Assembly (NCBI RefSeq): GCF_003598715.1
Contig: NZ_QZFU01000036.1
Coordinates: forward strand, 124,001-188,000
Length of the DNA stretch: 64,000 bases
Origin: Nocardia panacis
GTDB taxonomy: Bacteria; Actinomycetota; Actinomycetes; Mycobacteriales; Mycobacteriaceae
Reading direction: 5' to 3'
Under the pieces are notes generated by a model, which saw only the letters and a list, made by a program, of their open reading frames with translations, made no database searches and was not told the origin of the DNA. The position numbers were made by a program, and so were the translations under genes. Shown here piece by piece: positions 9,042-17,906 of the stretch (its first letter is position 1; each line of letters opens with the position of its first letter).

Positions 9042-9074
9042 AGCGTGGCAGGAGCTTCTGAAACAACTCTGAAA
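9042..9074 (-). promoter_or_regulatory. SARP-type promoter of the monooxygenase/mutase operon
   Basis: On the minus strand two identical heptamers TTTCAGA (9074-9068 and 9063-9057) are spaced exactly 11 bp. The last TCAG core is followed by 10 nt and then CACGCT (9047-9042), a -10-like hexamer. The GTG at 9034 comes 7 nt later. SARP regulators are known to bind heptamer direct repeats at 11-bp phase just upstream of -10. The divergent SARP gene at 9359 is the obvious candidate activator. The remaining part of the 324-bp gap (9035-9358) shows no gene. Confidence 0.6.
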
Positions 9075-9358
9075 TCTCGGCCGTATGCTGTGTCCCACAA
9101 GGCAATTGGTCACCGACCTTGCCGAATTGCGGCAGTGCCCGCCGACGACGCGACCGGGCGCGCACCTTCGCGACATCCAACTCCCCGAAGTCCGCAACTA
9201 CCCGAATACGCGGCTGCGGCGACCTCATCGCGCTGCGTATCTTTTTCGGTAGCCCGGTGATCCCGGGCGGCCCGTTCGCCGCGCTCGCCGGGGAACGACG
9301 CGGCATCGTCCCCCGATCGACGGGGCCGGTTCCCGTGGCAGAAGGGGAATTCCTCACT

Positions 9359-10117
9359 GTGACAACAGAAGTTCATCTCCTGGGGCCGTTGCGCATCACC
9401 GTCGACGGCGTGGAAGCCGACCTCACCGGGCAGAAGTTGCGCGGCATCCTGGCGGTGCTCGCGCTGCGCGCGGGCCAGCCGGTTCGGCGCGACGAACTCA
9501 TCGAAGAACTCCGACTGTCGCGCACCAGCGACTCGTCCAATTCACTGCACGCCCATATCGCGCGACTGCGGCGGTGGTTGCGCGCGCGGTCCGCCGATCC
9601 GGGAATTCTGACATCCGTCGGCTCCAGCTATCGCCTCGACCTGGACCGCCATGCGGTGGACGCGCACCTGTTCGAGGATCGGGTCGAGCACGCGCTCGAG
9701 ATCTCCGACGACGAACCCCGGCGCGCGAGCACCCTTCTCACCGAGGCGCTGGCACTGTGGCGCGGTGACGCGCTGGCCGATCTCGACGGCGGGCCGTTCG
9801 TCACCGACCGGGCCGCGCAATTGCGCCGGCTGCGCGCCACCGCGCGCGAGGTCCTGACCTCGCTGTGGGTCGAGGCCCACCAGGATCGGCGGGTCATCGT
9901 CTACGCCAGGCGGTTCCTGGACGACGACCCGCTCAACGAGCGACTGTGGGAATCGCTGATCGTCGCGCTGCGCCGCTCGAACCGACCCGCGCAGGCGTAC
10001 CGGGCATTTCGCGAAGCCGACGAGCTCTATCGCGCCGAGTTGGGCATTCCGCTCGCAAGCAGTGTGCGCGAGGCCCTCTCGGGTCCCCTGTCGCCACCGC
10101 TCGCGGCGGGCCTGTGA
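9359..10117 (+). CDS. SARP-family transcriptional activator (SARP1)
   Basis: 252 residues from GTG 9359, preceded by GAAGGGGA at a fitting distance; the open frame extends back to 9119, but homologues begin at the EVHLLGPLR strand. An OmpR-like winged-helix domain covers about residues 1-95 (QKLRGILAVLALRAGQPV, NSLHAHIARLRRWL, YRLDL) and a BTAD domain of helical repeats covers about 100-245. No ATPase or TPR extension is present. Such proteins activate antibiotic pathway promoters through 11-bp heptamer repeats; these occur at 9042-9074 upstream of the divergent operon. Likely pathway-specific activator of region 1. Confidence 0.9.
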   Translation: MTTEVHLLGPLRITVDGVEADLTGQKLRGILAVLALRAGQPVRRDELIEELRLSRTSDSSNSLHAHIARLRRWLRARSADPGILTSVGSSYRLDLDRHAVDAHLFEDRVEHALEISDDEPRRASTLLTEALALWRGDALADLDGGPFVTDRAAQLRRLRATAREVLTSLWVEAHQDRRVIVYARRFLDDDPLNERLWESLIVALRRSNRPAQAYRAFREADELYRAELGIPLASSVREALSGPLSPPLAAGL

Positions 10118-10139
10118 CCCGCGGGCGAGATCGACACCG

Positions 10140-10628
10140 TCAATCGACGACGGCGCGATCGGTGTCACCGATCAGGTATCCCAATTGCACCCTGGTCGAG
10201 ATCGACAGCTTGCCGAAGATTCTGCGCAGGTGGAAGTTCACCGTGTGCGGGGAGATGCGCAACCGGGTCGCCACCTGGCCATTGGTCATGCCCGCGCTGA
10301 CGAGCCGGGCGATCTCCCATTCGCGCCCACTGAGCGCGGTCGCGCGCAGTCCCCGATGCGTCGGGGACAGCGCCGCACGGCAGGTCCGGTCCACGGCGGT
10401 GTCCGGAATCGGCAGTCCCACCGCGCCGACGGCGAATCGCTCGACCGCGCTGAGGATCCGGTCGGCCAGTTCCCGGTCCCCGGTGTCCCTGGCGATCGAC
10501 ACCAGCAGATCCGCCACGACATCGCGGACCGGCTGTTCCTCGATCAGCGCCACCAGCAGCACCCGAAGGCTGCGATCGTAGTCGGCGGTGAGTTCGCAAG
10601 CCGGACCCAAGGATTCCGATGACCGCAC
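10140..10628 (-). CDS. short LuxR-type HTH regulator
   Basis: 162 residues from GTG 10628, which lies 7 nt after the oxygenase stop and has GGAGTGAGG upstream; a longer open frame to 10781 overlaps the oxygenase gene and is rejected. The C-terminal LuxR HTH (LSGREWEIARLVSAGMTNGQ onward, residues about 95-155) is complete. The 90-residue N-terminal part has no recognisable REC, PAS or ATPase domain and reads as an alpha-helical remnant. Co-transcribed with the TauD-like oxygenase and convergent with SARP1 (22 bp between stops). It could be the protein that reads the C6-N4-G6 repeats in this region; that is speculation. Confidence 0.8.
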   Translation of the reverse strand: MRSSESLGPACELTADYDRSLRVLLVALIEEQPVRDVVADLLVSIARDTGDRELADRILSAVERFAVGAVGLPIPDTAVDRTCRAALSPTHRGLRATALSGREWEIARLVSAGMTNGQVATRLRISPHTVNFHLRRIFGKLSISTRVQLGYLIGDTDRAVVD

Positions 10629-10635
10629 GATCGCC

Positions 10636-11649
10636 TCACTCCGCGGTGGCCTGCTGGACCGGCATCCCTTCCCGGAATGCCGCGTGACCCGCCGGGGGCA
10701 CGGGCGCGCCGAAGGGGTTGAACCACAATCGCAGCAGCTCGCGAGAGATCTCGTCGGTGTCGACGAACGCATCCCTGGCATGCACGATCGAATTGTCGTT
10801 CAGCAGTTGGATGTCGCCGGGCCGTATCTGCATCTTCAGCGTGAAATCGCCGCGGTTGGCGATCGATTCGAAGGTGTCGAGGGCGAGGCGCTCGACCGGG
10901 GACACCTCGATTCCGTAGCGCTCCCGCGCCGACTCGATGAAGTTCCGCAGATAGTACCGGCAGGTCAGCCTGCCGTCGTTCCAGGAGTACACCGTGTTCC
11001 GGTAGTACGGCGCCTCGCCGCCGGCTTGTTCATCGCGGCGATCGTAATAGAACCCGGCGTAGTACAGGCCGAGCAGTTCGCGATGATTCCGCAGCAGCTC
11101 ATTGTGGATGGTCACCGAACTCGTCAGACTGCTGAGCCCGCCCTGCCCCGAGGATTTCAGACACAGCAGGCCGACGATATCGGAGCTGTCGGTATGGAAC
11201 GGCAGTGACTCGTTGGTTTGATAGCCGCGGGTGGAGGCGTTCAGCAGGCCGCCGTTTCCATAGTTCTTCACCGGCACGATGACCTCGCCGCGACCGTTCT
11301 GCGTGACGGGGATCCCGAGGTGCGAGCACAGCCCCCAGTACATCATCTCGATGTCGGCTCGCGGGATGTCCGCGCCGATCGGAAAGCCGCGCAGCACCAC
11401 GAATCCGCGACCCTCGACGAGGTCCTCGGAGACTTCGGCCAACTTCTTCGCCAGCTCATTCAGCGGAAAATCGGCGCGGGTGATCTCGGACAGCGCTTTT
11501 CCGGCGCCGCGCGCGGACCGCAACGCCGCGAACAACTCCGTCGTATCCGATTCGGTGATCGCGACGGTCCACTGGTCGGGATCGGTGTAGTCGGTGGATA
11601 GCCAGGCCGCCGGGCCGGTTATTGTTTTGGTGCAGATAAATTCGGACAC
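10636..11649 (-). CDS. TauD/clavaminate-synthase-like Fe(II)/2-oxoglutarate oxygenase
   Basis: 337 residues from GTG 11649 with AGGAATT upstream. The iron-binding triad is seen as H152-T-D154 (LPFHTDSSDIVGLL) and a distal His in NDNSIVHARDAF; the 2-oxoglutarate-binding Arg fits RELLRLWFNPF. The GxGGLSSLTSS segment is typical of the TauD/TfdA group used on amino acid or peptide substrates. Probable role: hydroxylation, desaturation or cyclisation of the region 1 product. It lies 89 bp downstream of a C6-N4-G6 inverted repeat and is followed by the LuxR gene in the same operon. Confidence 0.88.
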   Translation of the reverse strand: MSEFICTKTITGPAAWLSTDYTDPDQWTVAITESDTTELFAALRSARGAGKALSEITRADFPLNELAKKLAEVSEDLVEGRGFVVLRGFPIGADIPRADIEMMYWGLCSHLGIPVTQNGRGEVIVPVKNYGNGGLLNASTRGYQTNESLPFHTDSSDIVGLLCLKSSGQGGLSSLTSSVTIHNELLRNHRELLGLYYAGFYYDRRDEQAGGEAPYYRNTVYSWNDGRLTCRYYLRNFIESARERYGIEVSPVERLALDTFESIANRGDFTLKMQIRPGDIQLLNDNSIVHARDAFVDTDEISRELLRLWFNPFGAPVPPAGHAAFREGMPVQQATAE

Positions 11650-11737
11650 AGAATTCCTAGCGCGTAGACAGATTCCATTCCGATACTCGCGAGTTCCGCA
11701 ATATCAGTATCGAGACTAAGCATTGGCACGAACCCCG

Positions 11738-11760
11738 ACATCCCCCCGCACGGGGGGAAC
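11738..11760 (-). promoter_or_regulatory. C6-N4-G6 inverted repeat upstream of the TauD-like gene
   Basis: Read on the plus strand it is ACAT-C6-GCAC-G6-AAC. The same element, with GGGGGGATGT on the minus strand, occurs at 12804-12826 and 17907-17929, each 80-112 bp upstream of a minus-strand gene in this region. A second dyad CGATACT/AGTATCG (11681-11712) lies between the element and the gene. Candidate operator; the binding protein is unknown. Confidence 0.55.
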
Positions 11761-11774
11761 TCGGGGCGCACCAG

Positions 11775-12692
11775 TTAGTTGACGCCCGGAAACTGCCCGA
11801 TCCGGCAGCGTTTGCTGTCCGCCGTCAGCCCCAGCAGCGCCAGCAGGATCGTCGCACCCAGATGGGCGGTGATGTCGGCATGATCGTAGGGCGGCGAGAT
11901 CTCCACCAGCGATAGCGTTTTCAGATTCGGCGGCCGCATCATGCGCAGCGTGGCCAGCGCGAACGCCGACGAGGGGCCGCCGACCTCGGGCAGCGAGGTC
12001 CCCGGCGCGAACGCGGGATCGACGAAGTCGACCCCGAACGACATCGCCGCGGGCCGATCCCCCACCACCGAGGCGATGGTGCGCGCGACCCCGGACGGGC
12101 CGAGATCCAGCGCCTCGTCGGTGCTCAGAACCGGAATGCCGAAGCAGTTCATGCCCTCGCCTCGGACACCGATCTGCACGCTGGTGTCCGGATCGATGAG
12201 ACCGTGGTCGATCGCGTGCCGGATGACGGCGGGCTCGAATCGGCTGTGCGCGGCGAACCTGATGAGCGACAAGGGGCCGTGTTGTTTTGCCGCCGAGCGC
12301 AATTCGGCCACGGCGAGGCTGTGATCCCCGCCGATGAGCACCGGAAGTATCGCCGCGCTGTGCAGTCGATCGAGGTGCTTCTCGATACAGTCCAGTATTT
12401 GAGCGTGCTGTCCCGGCGCGATATCGACATCACCGCCGTCCACCACCGACACCGTCTCGTCGATCACCAGATCGCGCACCCGGCCCGCGTATCCGGCGCA
12501 GGCACTGGCCGCGCGCACGGCCGCCGGGCCGAATTGGGCTCCGCTGCGATGCCGGGGGTCACCGTCGAGGGGGACGCCCAGGATCATCACGTCCGCGCAG
12601 TCCTCGTCAAGCAGCTGCTGAATCTCCCGGCGCGGTAACCGGAAGAAGGTCCCTGGCTCACACCCGAGCCGAGAATTCGCCTGCCCGATCAA
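11775..12692 (-). CDS. arginase/agmatinase-family protein lacking metal ligands
   Basis: 305 residues; the start appears to be TTG 12692 with only a weak GGGGTCGGAAT upstream. The overall ureohydrolase sequence is retained, including IGGDHS (H124) and LPEVGGPSS. The dinuclear manganese site is broken: the DAHxD motif reads A147-A-H149-S-R151 and the SxDxDxxDP motif reads S-F-G220-V-D222. Three of the usual Asp ligands are therefore Ala, Arg and Gly. It is unlikely to hydrolyse guanidines. It may bind ligand, or be a non-hydrolytic paralogue. Its own promoter region carries the C6-N4-G6 motif, so it is probably expressed rather than decaying. Confidence 0.85.
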   Translation of the reverse strand: MIGQANSRLGCEPGTFFRLPRREIQQLLDEDCADVMILGVPLDGDPRHRSGAQFGPAAVRAASACAGYAGRVRDLVIDETVSVVDGGDVDIAPGQHAQILDCIEKHLDRLHSAAILPVLIGGDHSLAVAELRSAAKQHGPLSLIRFAAHSRFEPAVIRHAIDHGLIDPDTSVQIGVRGEGMNCFGIPVLSTDEALDLGPSGVARTIASVVGDRPAAMSFGVDFVDPAFAPGTSLPEVGGPSSAFALATLRMMRPPNLKTLSLVEISPPYDHADITAHLGATILLALLGLTADSKRCRIGQFPGVN

Positions 12693-12803
12693 TTATTCCG
12701 ACCCCCTCGAGTCGATGACCGCACTAGCCTCTGGATACCGATAGTCCCCGAATGCTTCCTCCCCCGATCCACAACCGAACTCTACTTGCGTCGAATTCGG
12801 CGG

Positions 12804-12826
12804 ACATCCCCCCGACCGGGTGGAGA
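12804..12826 (-). promoter_or_regulatory. C6-N4-G6-type inverted repeat upstream of the arginase-like gene
   Basis: Plus-strand reading is ACAT-C6-GACC-GGGTGG-AG, so the left half is exact and the right half has one mismatch against the copies at 11738 and 17907. It lies 112 bp upstream of the TTG at 12692 and just beyond the end of the ATPase gene. The 145-bp gap here is the only place for a promoter of the arginase-like gene. Confidence 0.5.
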
Positions 12827-12837
12827 TTACGAAGTCG

Positions 12838-13611
12838 TCAAAACGGCAGCGTGGGAACGGCATCCAGCAATGCCCGCGTGTACGGATGCCGCGGATCGCC
12901 GAATACCCGGCCCGTCTCGCCGTGCTCGACGACTCGACCGTTGTCCAACACCAGCACCCGGTTGCACAGCGACTGCACGACCGCCGGATCGTGCGACACC
13001 AGCACCAGCGACAGCCCGAACCGGGCCACCAGGTCGCGCAGCAACTCCACGATCTGCGCCCTGGTCGCGGTGTCCAGCGCCGAGAACGGCTCGTCACCCA
13101 CCAGGACCTTGGGCCGCGGCGCCAGCGCGCGGGCGATCGCGATCCGCTGCCGCTGCCCGCCCGAGAATTCGTGCGGATATCGGCCTGCCGCGTCGGGCTC
13201 AAGACCCACGGCCGTCAAGAGTTCGGCCACCCGCGGCCCGTGCTCGCCGGGCACCCGCAGGCAGCGCAGCGGCTCGCGGATCGAATGCCCCACCAGCAGT
13301 TGCGGATTCAATGATGCCAGCGGATCCTGCAGCACCACCTGGACCTCGCGCCGGAACCAGGTCAGATCCCGGCCCGCGACCACCCTGCCCCGATAGCGCA
13401 CCACCCCGCTGTCGGGCCGGTCCAGCGCGAGCAGCAGCCGCAGCAGGGTGGACTTGCCCGCCCCGGACCCGCCGACGATGCCCAGATGCTCCCCCTCCGA
13501 CAGGGTCAGGCCGACATCGCGGACCGCGGCGAGAACCGGCCGGTTCGATCGGAATCCTTTGCGCGGCAACCTGAACGATCGGTTCAGTGCCGTTGCCTCG
13601 AGCAGGGTCAC
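12838..13611 (-). CDS. oligopeptide ABC transporter ATPase (DppF/OppF-like)
   Basis: 257 residues from GTG 13611, overlapping the previous ATPase stop (GTGA). Walker A GGSGAGKST, signature FSGGQRQRIAIARAL, Walker B VLVGDEPFSALD and the H-loop LVSHD are all intact, so the domain should hydrolyse ATP. It ends with the HPYTRALLDAVP segment common to peptide-importer ATPases. Last gene of the five-gene transporter operon (17825 to 12838). Confidence 0.9.
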   Translation of the reverse strand: MTLLEATALNRSFRLPRKGFRSNRPVLAAVRDVGLTLSEGEHLGIVGGSGAGKSTLLRLLLALDRPDSGVVRYRGRVVAGRDLTWFRREVQVVLQDPLASLNPQLLVGHSIREPLRCLRVPGEHGPRVAELLTAVGLEPDAAGRYPHEFSGGQRQRIAIARALAPRPKVLVGDEPFSALDTATRAQIVELLRDLVARFGLSLVLVSHDPAVVQSLCNRVLVLDNGRVVEHGETGRVFGDPRHPYTRALLDAVPTLPF

Positions 13612-14432
13612 CGCGACGCCTCCGAATCCGGGCCGAGCGGTAGGACCGAAGCGCGCCGGAAGGTCGTCGCGGCCGCCTGTTGCAGCAGTCGCCGCGTCAC
13701 GGGCTGCGCGGAGCGCGTCAGGCCCGCTAGCAGATCCGCGTCCTCGACGATCCGTCCCTCGTGCACCACCAGCACCCGGCGGGCCATCCGGGCCAGCACC
13801 GCCAGATCGTGGGTGATGAACAGCAACGCGGCGCCCTGGTCGTCCACCAGATCGTCGATGACGCCGAGAACCTCGTTCTGCACCAACGCATCCAGCGCGG
13901 TGGTCGGTTCGTCCGCGATCAGCAGGTCGGGTCGCGCCGCCAGCGCCATCGCCACACAGACCCGCTGCAACTGACCTCCCGACAATTGATGCGGATAGGC
14001 CCGCACGATCGTCTCCGGCGACGGCAGCCCCACCCGCGCCGCCAGAGCGACCGCCGCCCCGTGGGCGGCCTTGCGACCGAGGCCCGCGTGCAGGCGCAGC
14101 GGCTCGGACAGTTGCTTGCCGACGCGCATCAGCGGATTCAGCGCCGAGCGCGGCTCCTGGAACACCATCCCCAGTCGCCTGCCGCGAATCGCCGACAGTT
14201 CCCGCTCGTCCGCGCCGAGCAGTTCGACACCGCCGAAGCGCACACTGCCGCTGACCGTGGCCTGCGCGGGCAGCAGGCCCGAAACCGCCAGCGCGAGCAT
14301 CGACTTCCCGGACCCCGAGGCCCCGATCACGCCGACCCGCTCGCCCGCGTCGATGCCGATATCGATGCCGTCCAACACGATTCGTCCGCCGAGCCGGACC
14401 CGCAAGCCGGTGACCTCGAGCAGTCGGGTCAT
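13608..14432 (-). CDS. oligopeptide ABC transporter ATPase (DppD/OppD-like)
   Basis: 274 residues. Walker A GASGSGKSM, MVFQEPRSALNPLMRVG (Q-loop region), signature LSGGQLQRVCVAMAL, Walker B LLIADEPTTALD and FITHDLAVL are present. It pairs with the ATPase encoded at 12838-13611; the start overlaps the stop of the second permease gene. The C-terminal Fe-S or dimerisation extension of some OppD proteins is not seen. Confidence 0.9.
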   Translation of the reverse strand: MTRLLEVTGLRVRLGGRIVLDGIDIGIDAGERVGVIGASGSGKSMLALAVSGLLPAQATVSGSVRFGGVELLGADERELSAIRGRRLGMVFQEPRSALNPLMRVGKQLSEPLRLHAGLGRKAAHGAAVALAARVGLPSPETIVRAYPHQLSGGQLQRVCVAMALAARPDLLIADEPTTALDALVQNEVLGVIDDLVDDQGAALLFITHDLAVLARMARRVLVVHEGRIVEDADLLAGLTRSAQPVTRRLLQQAAATTFRRASVLPLGPDSEASR

Positions 14433-15292
14433 CGCGACCTCGCGTCCTCGCGCAGCCGCACATCGAACGCCGCGCGCAGGGCGTCACCCAGCAGATTGAA
14501 TCCGAGCACCGTGCCCGCGACCGCCAACCCCGGCCAGATCACCAGCAGCGGACGGATCCGGATGTACTCCTGCTGCTCGCGCAGGATGCTGCCCCAGGAC
14601 GGCGCCGACGGCGAACTGCCGTAGCCCAGGTAGGTCAGCGCGGCTTCGGCCAGCACGGCCAGCGCCATCATGGTCGACAATTGCACGATCAGCGTCGGCC
14701 GGATGCCCGGTAGGACATGGGTGCGGGCGATGCGCGCGGCCGAGGCGCCCGCCGCCCTGGCCGCCAACACGTAATCACTGGCGAGCACCCGCGCCACCTC
14801 GGCGCGCATCACGCGCGCGACCGCCATCCCCGAACTGATGCCGATCGCCAGCGCCACCGTCAACAGCGACCCGCCGTAGACCGCCACCAGGATCATCGCC
14901 AGCAGCAACGCCGGAAACGCGACGCCGACACCGATGAGTTCGGCGGCGGGCGCGGCGACCGGGGGCAGCACGGAATTCGCGGCCAGCGCCAAGGTCAGGC
15001 CGAGTGTCCCGGCGATGACGGCCACCAGGACCGCCACCACGAGCGTCTGCCACGCGCCCGCCAGCAACTGGCTGAAGACATCGTGCCCGACCCGGTCGGT
15101 CCCGAGCAGATGTCCGCCGCGCAGCGGCAACAGCCAGGCCTGCCGCGGATCGGTCGCGAGCGGGTCGTGCGGCGTCCACCACGCCGACACCCCGCCCGCC
15201 ACCACCAGAGCGGTCACCGCGGCGACTCCGAACAGACCGCCGGGCCTGCGCAGCACCGGCGCGAACCTGCGGAATCGATGACGCCCGTTCAC
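14429..15292 (-). CDS. oligopeptide ABC transporter permease (DppC/OppC-like)
   Basis: 287 residues from GTG 15292 (GTGA overlap with the DppB-like stop). The segment HLLGTDRVGHDVFSQLLAG is the hallmark of the DppC subfamily, followed by about five membrane helices and the EAA-like loop RAAGASAARIARTHVLPG that contacts the ATPases. It ends with the usual LGFNLLGDALRAAFDVRL. Confidence 0.9.
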   Translation of the reverse strand: MNGRHRFRRFAPVLRRPGGLFGVAAVTALVVAGGVSAWWTPHDPLATDPRQAWLLPLRGGHLLGTDRVGHDVFSQLLAGAWQTLVVAVLVAVIAGTLGLTLALAANSVLPPVAAPAAELIGVGVAFPALLLAMILVAVYGGSLLTVALAIGISSGMAVARVMRAEVARVLASDYVLAARAAGASAARIARTHVLPGIRPTLIVQLSTMMALAVLAEAALTYLGYGSSPSAPSWGSILREQQEYIRIRPLLVIWPGLAVAGTVLGFNLLGDALRAAFDVRLREDARSR

Positions 15293-16239
15293 AATCGCGA
15301 CTCCAATCTGGGGTCGATCAGCCGGTGGATCAGGTCGACCACGAAACCGATCACCAGCACGGCGGTGACGAGCAGCAGCATCTCGCCCTGCACCTTCACC
15401 AGATCGCGGTTCGCGACATCGGTCAGCAGCATGCTGCCCACCCCCGGCAGGGTGAACACCCGCTCCACCACGACGGCCCCGACGATCAAAGTCGCCGCCT
15501 GCAAACCCAACACGGAGACGACCGGCAGTGCGGCATTGCGAAACCCGTGCCGCACCAAGGCTTGACGCAACGGCAGGCCCTTGGACCGCGCGGTTCTCAA
15601 GTACTCCGAGTGCAGGACACCGAGGATTGCCGACCGCACGAATCGAAACAGCACCGCGCCTTCGGTCAATCCCAGTGTGAGACACGGCAACACCAGGCTG
15701 CGCAGCGCGGTCGCAGGCTGCGCCCACCGATCGGCCGGAAAACCCTGCGCCGGAAGCCATGGCAGTTCGACCGCGAACACCAAGGTCAACAGCATGGCCA
15801 GCCAGAGGCTCGGAACGGCGATACCCAACTGCGACAGGGCATTCGCCAGGCCGCCCGCCCTGGTGCGGTGCCGCACCGCCGCCCACGTCCCGAGCGGGAC
15901 CGCGAAACCGATCGCGACCAGCAGCCCGCCGAGGATCAACGGTCCGGTGACGGCCATCTTCTGCGACAGCTCGGCGCCGACGGAGGTCCCATTCAACTGC
16001 GAGTGACCGAAATCGCCGCGCGCCACACCCGCGATCCAGGACAGATACTGTTCCGGCAGCGACCGATTCAGACCGAGATCGGCCCGGATCGCCGCCAACT
16101 GCGCCGGTGTCGCGTGGATGCCGCCGATGGTGGTCGCGACATCACCCGGCAGCAGCCGCAACATGCCGAAGATCAGCACCCCGGCGACCAGCATCGACAG
16201 CACCAGCAGGCCGACCCGCCGCAGCGAATACCACAGCAC
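15289..16239 (-). CDS. oligopeptide ABC transporter permease (DppB/OppB-like)
   Basis: 316 residues from GTG 16239. It opens with the DppB-type helix and FGMLRLLPGDVA, has six predicted membrane helices, and carries the EAA-like loop RSKGLPLRQALVRHGFRNA. The C-terminus VVDLIHRLIDPRLE is diagnostic of this family. It lies 20 nt downstream of the substrate-binding protein gene. Confidence 0.9.
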   Translation of the reverse strand: MLWYSLRRVGLLVLSMLVAGVLIFGMLRLLPGDVATTIGGIHATPAQLAAIRADLGLNRSLPEQYLSWIAGVARGDFGHSQLNGTSVGAELSQKMAVTGPLILGGLLVAIGFAVPLGTWAAVRHRTRAGGLANALSQLGIAVPSLWLAMLLTLVFAVELPWLPAQGFPADRWAQPATALRSLVLPCLTLGLTEGAVLFRFVRSAILGVLHSEYLRTARSKGLPLRQALVRHGFRNAALPVVSVLGLQAATLIVGAVVVERVFTLPGVGSMLLTDVANRDLVKVQGEMLLLVTAVLVIGFVVDLIHRLIDPRLESRL

Positions 16240-16259
16240 GGCTCACCCCGTCACTTGGC

Positions 16260-17825
16260 TCATTTGGTCACGGCCAGCCGGGTCGCCGGAAGGCGGTTGC
16301 TGGTCTCGTGCTGCGGAACCCCGAACACACCCTTGCGGATCACGGTGTTTCCCTCACCGAGGAACAACCAGTCGCACGGGGCGTCCTCGGCGATCCGGCG
16401 CGCCGCCTGCTGCAGCAGACCGTCGCGCGCACTGTCGGACTCGGCGGTGAGCGCCTGCTGATACCACTGCTGGACCTGCGTGCTTTCGTAGCCGAAGTAG
16501 TACCCCGGCTGGGCATAGATATTCAGATCCCGCGCCTCCGCGTGATCCACCAGACTCAGGTCGTAGTCGTGATTGCGATACACCTTCGACAACCAGGTCT
16601 GGAACTCCATCGGATGGACCGTCACCGTGACACCGACGGCCCGCAGGTCCGAGACCAGGATATCGCTCAGCGCCGTCGGATAGTGATTCGGCACTTCGAG
16701 ACCGAGCTGCAACCCGGACCCGAATCCGGCTGCTGCCAACAGCTTTCGCGCACTATCGGGATTGTAGGCGTCGATCGAGGTCAGGTCGGCGTACCACGGA
16801 TCCTGCACCGGCACCGGGCTGCCGATGCGCGTCCCGCCGCCGAACGCCGTGATGAGGGCATCCTTGTCGATCGCCTGCCGAATGGCCCGGCGCACCTGCG
16901 GATTCGACAGTGCCGGACGAGTCTCGTTGAACGCCAACGTGTATTTGTCGGTCGAGGTGCCGCGCAACACGGTGAAACGGCCGGTGTCGGCGAAGGTGCT
17001 CAGCAGGGTCGGATCGGTCGCGACCTCGATATCGGTCTGCCCGGTCAGCTCCGCATTGTTCGCCGCCGTGGTGTCGACGATGATGTGGAAGACCACACCG
17101 GCCACCTTCGGCGCACTGCCCCAATAGTTCGGGACCCGGCCCAAAGTGAGTGTGGAGCCCCGATTCCACTGGCTGATCCGGAACGGGCCGGAGCCGTTCT
17201 CCGTGCCGTCCAGCGCGGCGAAGTCGGTGCCGCTCTTGTAGACGATGCCGCCGCGCTGCGCCAGATTCCACAGCAGCATGGTGTCGCGCTGACGCAAACG
17301 AATCACGACCGTCGCGGGATCGGGGGCCACCACCTCCGACACCGCGCCGAAGGAGCTCGCGCGCAACGCTTTCGATCCGGGCGCGATCTGCTGCTGCAGC
17401 GACCACACCACATCGGCGGCGGTCAACGCCGAACCGTCGTGGAACGCGGCTTTCGGCGCGAGGTGGAAGGTGTAGGTCAACCCGTCGGGCGTCTGCTCCC
17501 ACGCGGTGGCCAGTTGCGGCACGATCCGGTCCCGCGCGTCGGTATCGATCCCGACCAGGCCCTGATACACGTTGTCCAGCAGGATCTGATCGACGGCGAC
17601 GCCCGCGGTGGTGAACGGGTTCAGGCTCGTCGGCTCGACGGCCAGCCGCACATGCACCGTGGCATCCAGGTTCAGCGCGCTGTCCGGTGGCGTCGCCTGC
17701 TGCGTCGCGACGGCGACACTCTTGCCGTCGGACCCGGCGCCGGAGCCGCACGCCGAGACGGCCAGCACGCCGATCGTCATGAGCGCCAATCCGACCCGAT
17801 GACCTCGTTGCAACCGCTCCACCAC
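16260..17825 (-). CDS. peptide ABC transporter substrate-binding lipoprotein (DppA/OppA-like)
   Basis: 521 residues from GTG 17825. The signal peptide ends in a lipobox (VLAVSAC), so the protein should be lipid-anchored outside the membrane. The SBP_bac_5 fold is seen in LAVEPTSLNPF, YQGLVGIDTDARDRIVPQLATAWE, HDGSALTAADVVWSL, NGSGPFRI and KVYRNHDYDLSL. It captures peptides or peptide-like compounds for the permease and ATPases encoded downstream. Its promoter region, shared with the divergent aminopeptidase, carries a C6-N4-G6 repeat and a 14-bp palindrome. Confidence 0.9.
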   Translation of the reverse strand: MVERLQRGHRVGLALMTIGVLAVSACGSGAGSDGKSVAVATQQATPPDSALNLDATVHVRLAVEPTSLNPFTTAGVAVDQILLDNVYQGLVGIDTDARDRIVPQLATAWEQTPDGLTYTFHLAPKAAFHDGSALTAADVVWSLQQQIAPGSKALRASSFGAVSEVVAPDPATVVIRLRQRDTMLLWNLAQRGGIVYKSGTDFAALDGTENGSGPFRISQWNRGSTLTLGRVPNYWGSAPKVAGVVFHIIVDTTAANNAELTGQTDIEVATDPTLLSTFADTGRFTVLRGTSTDKYTLAFNETRPALSNPQVRRAIRQAIDKDALITAFGGGTRIGSPVPVQDPWYADLTSIDAYNPDSARKLLAAAGFGSGLQLGLEVPNHYPTALSDILVSDLRAVGVTVTVHPMEFQTWLSKVYRNHDYDLSLVDHAEARDLNIYAQPGYYFGYESTQVQQWYQQALTAESDSARDGLLQQAARRIAEDAPCDWLFLGEGNTVIRKGVFGVPQHETSNRLPATRLAVTK

Positions 17826-17849
17826 CCTGTCGACCAGCCCGGACCCGGT

Positions 17850-17863
17850 CGCCGCTAGCGGCG
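17850..17863. promoter_or_regulatory. 14-bp perfect palindrome upstream of the peptide-binding protein
   Basis: CGCCGCTAGCGGCG is self-complementary and lies 25 bp upstream of the GTG at 17825, about 44 bp from the C6-N4-G6 element. It could be an operator or a 5'-leader hairpin. Confidence 0.35.
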
Positions 17864-17906
17864 CCCATATCGATGTGAAAACCCTAGGGGTGGTTCACGG
17901 CCGCGA

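Noticed and set aside
9306..9325. CCCCCGATCGACGGGG dyad upstream of SARP1 as a fourth C6-N4-G6 site
   Set aside because: Spacer is 7 nt and the ACAT/AAC flanks are missing, so it does not fit the motif.
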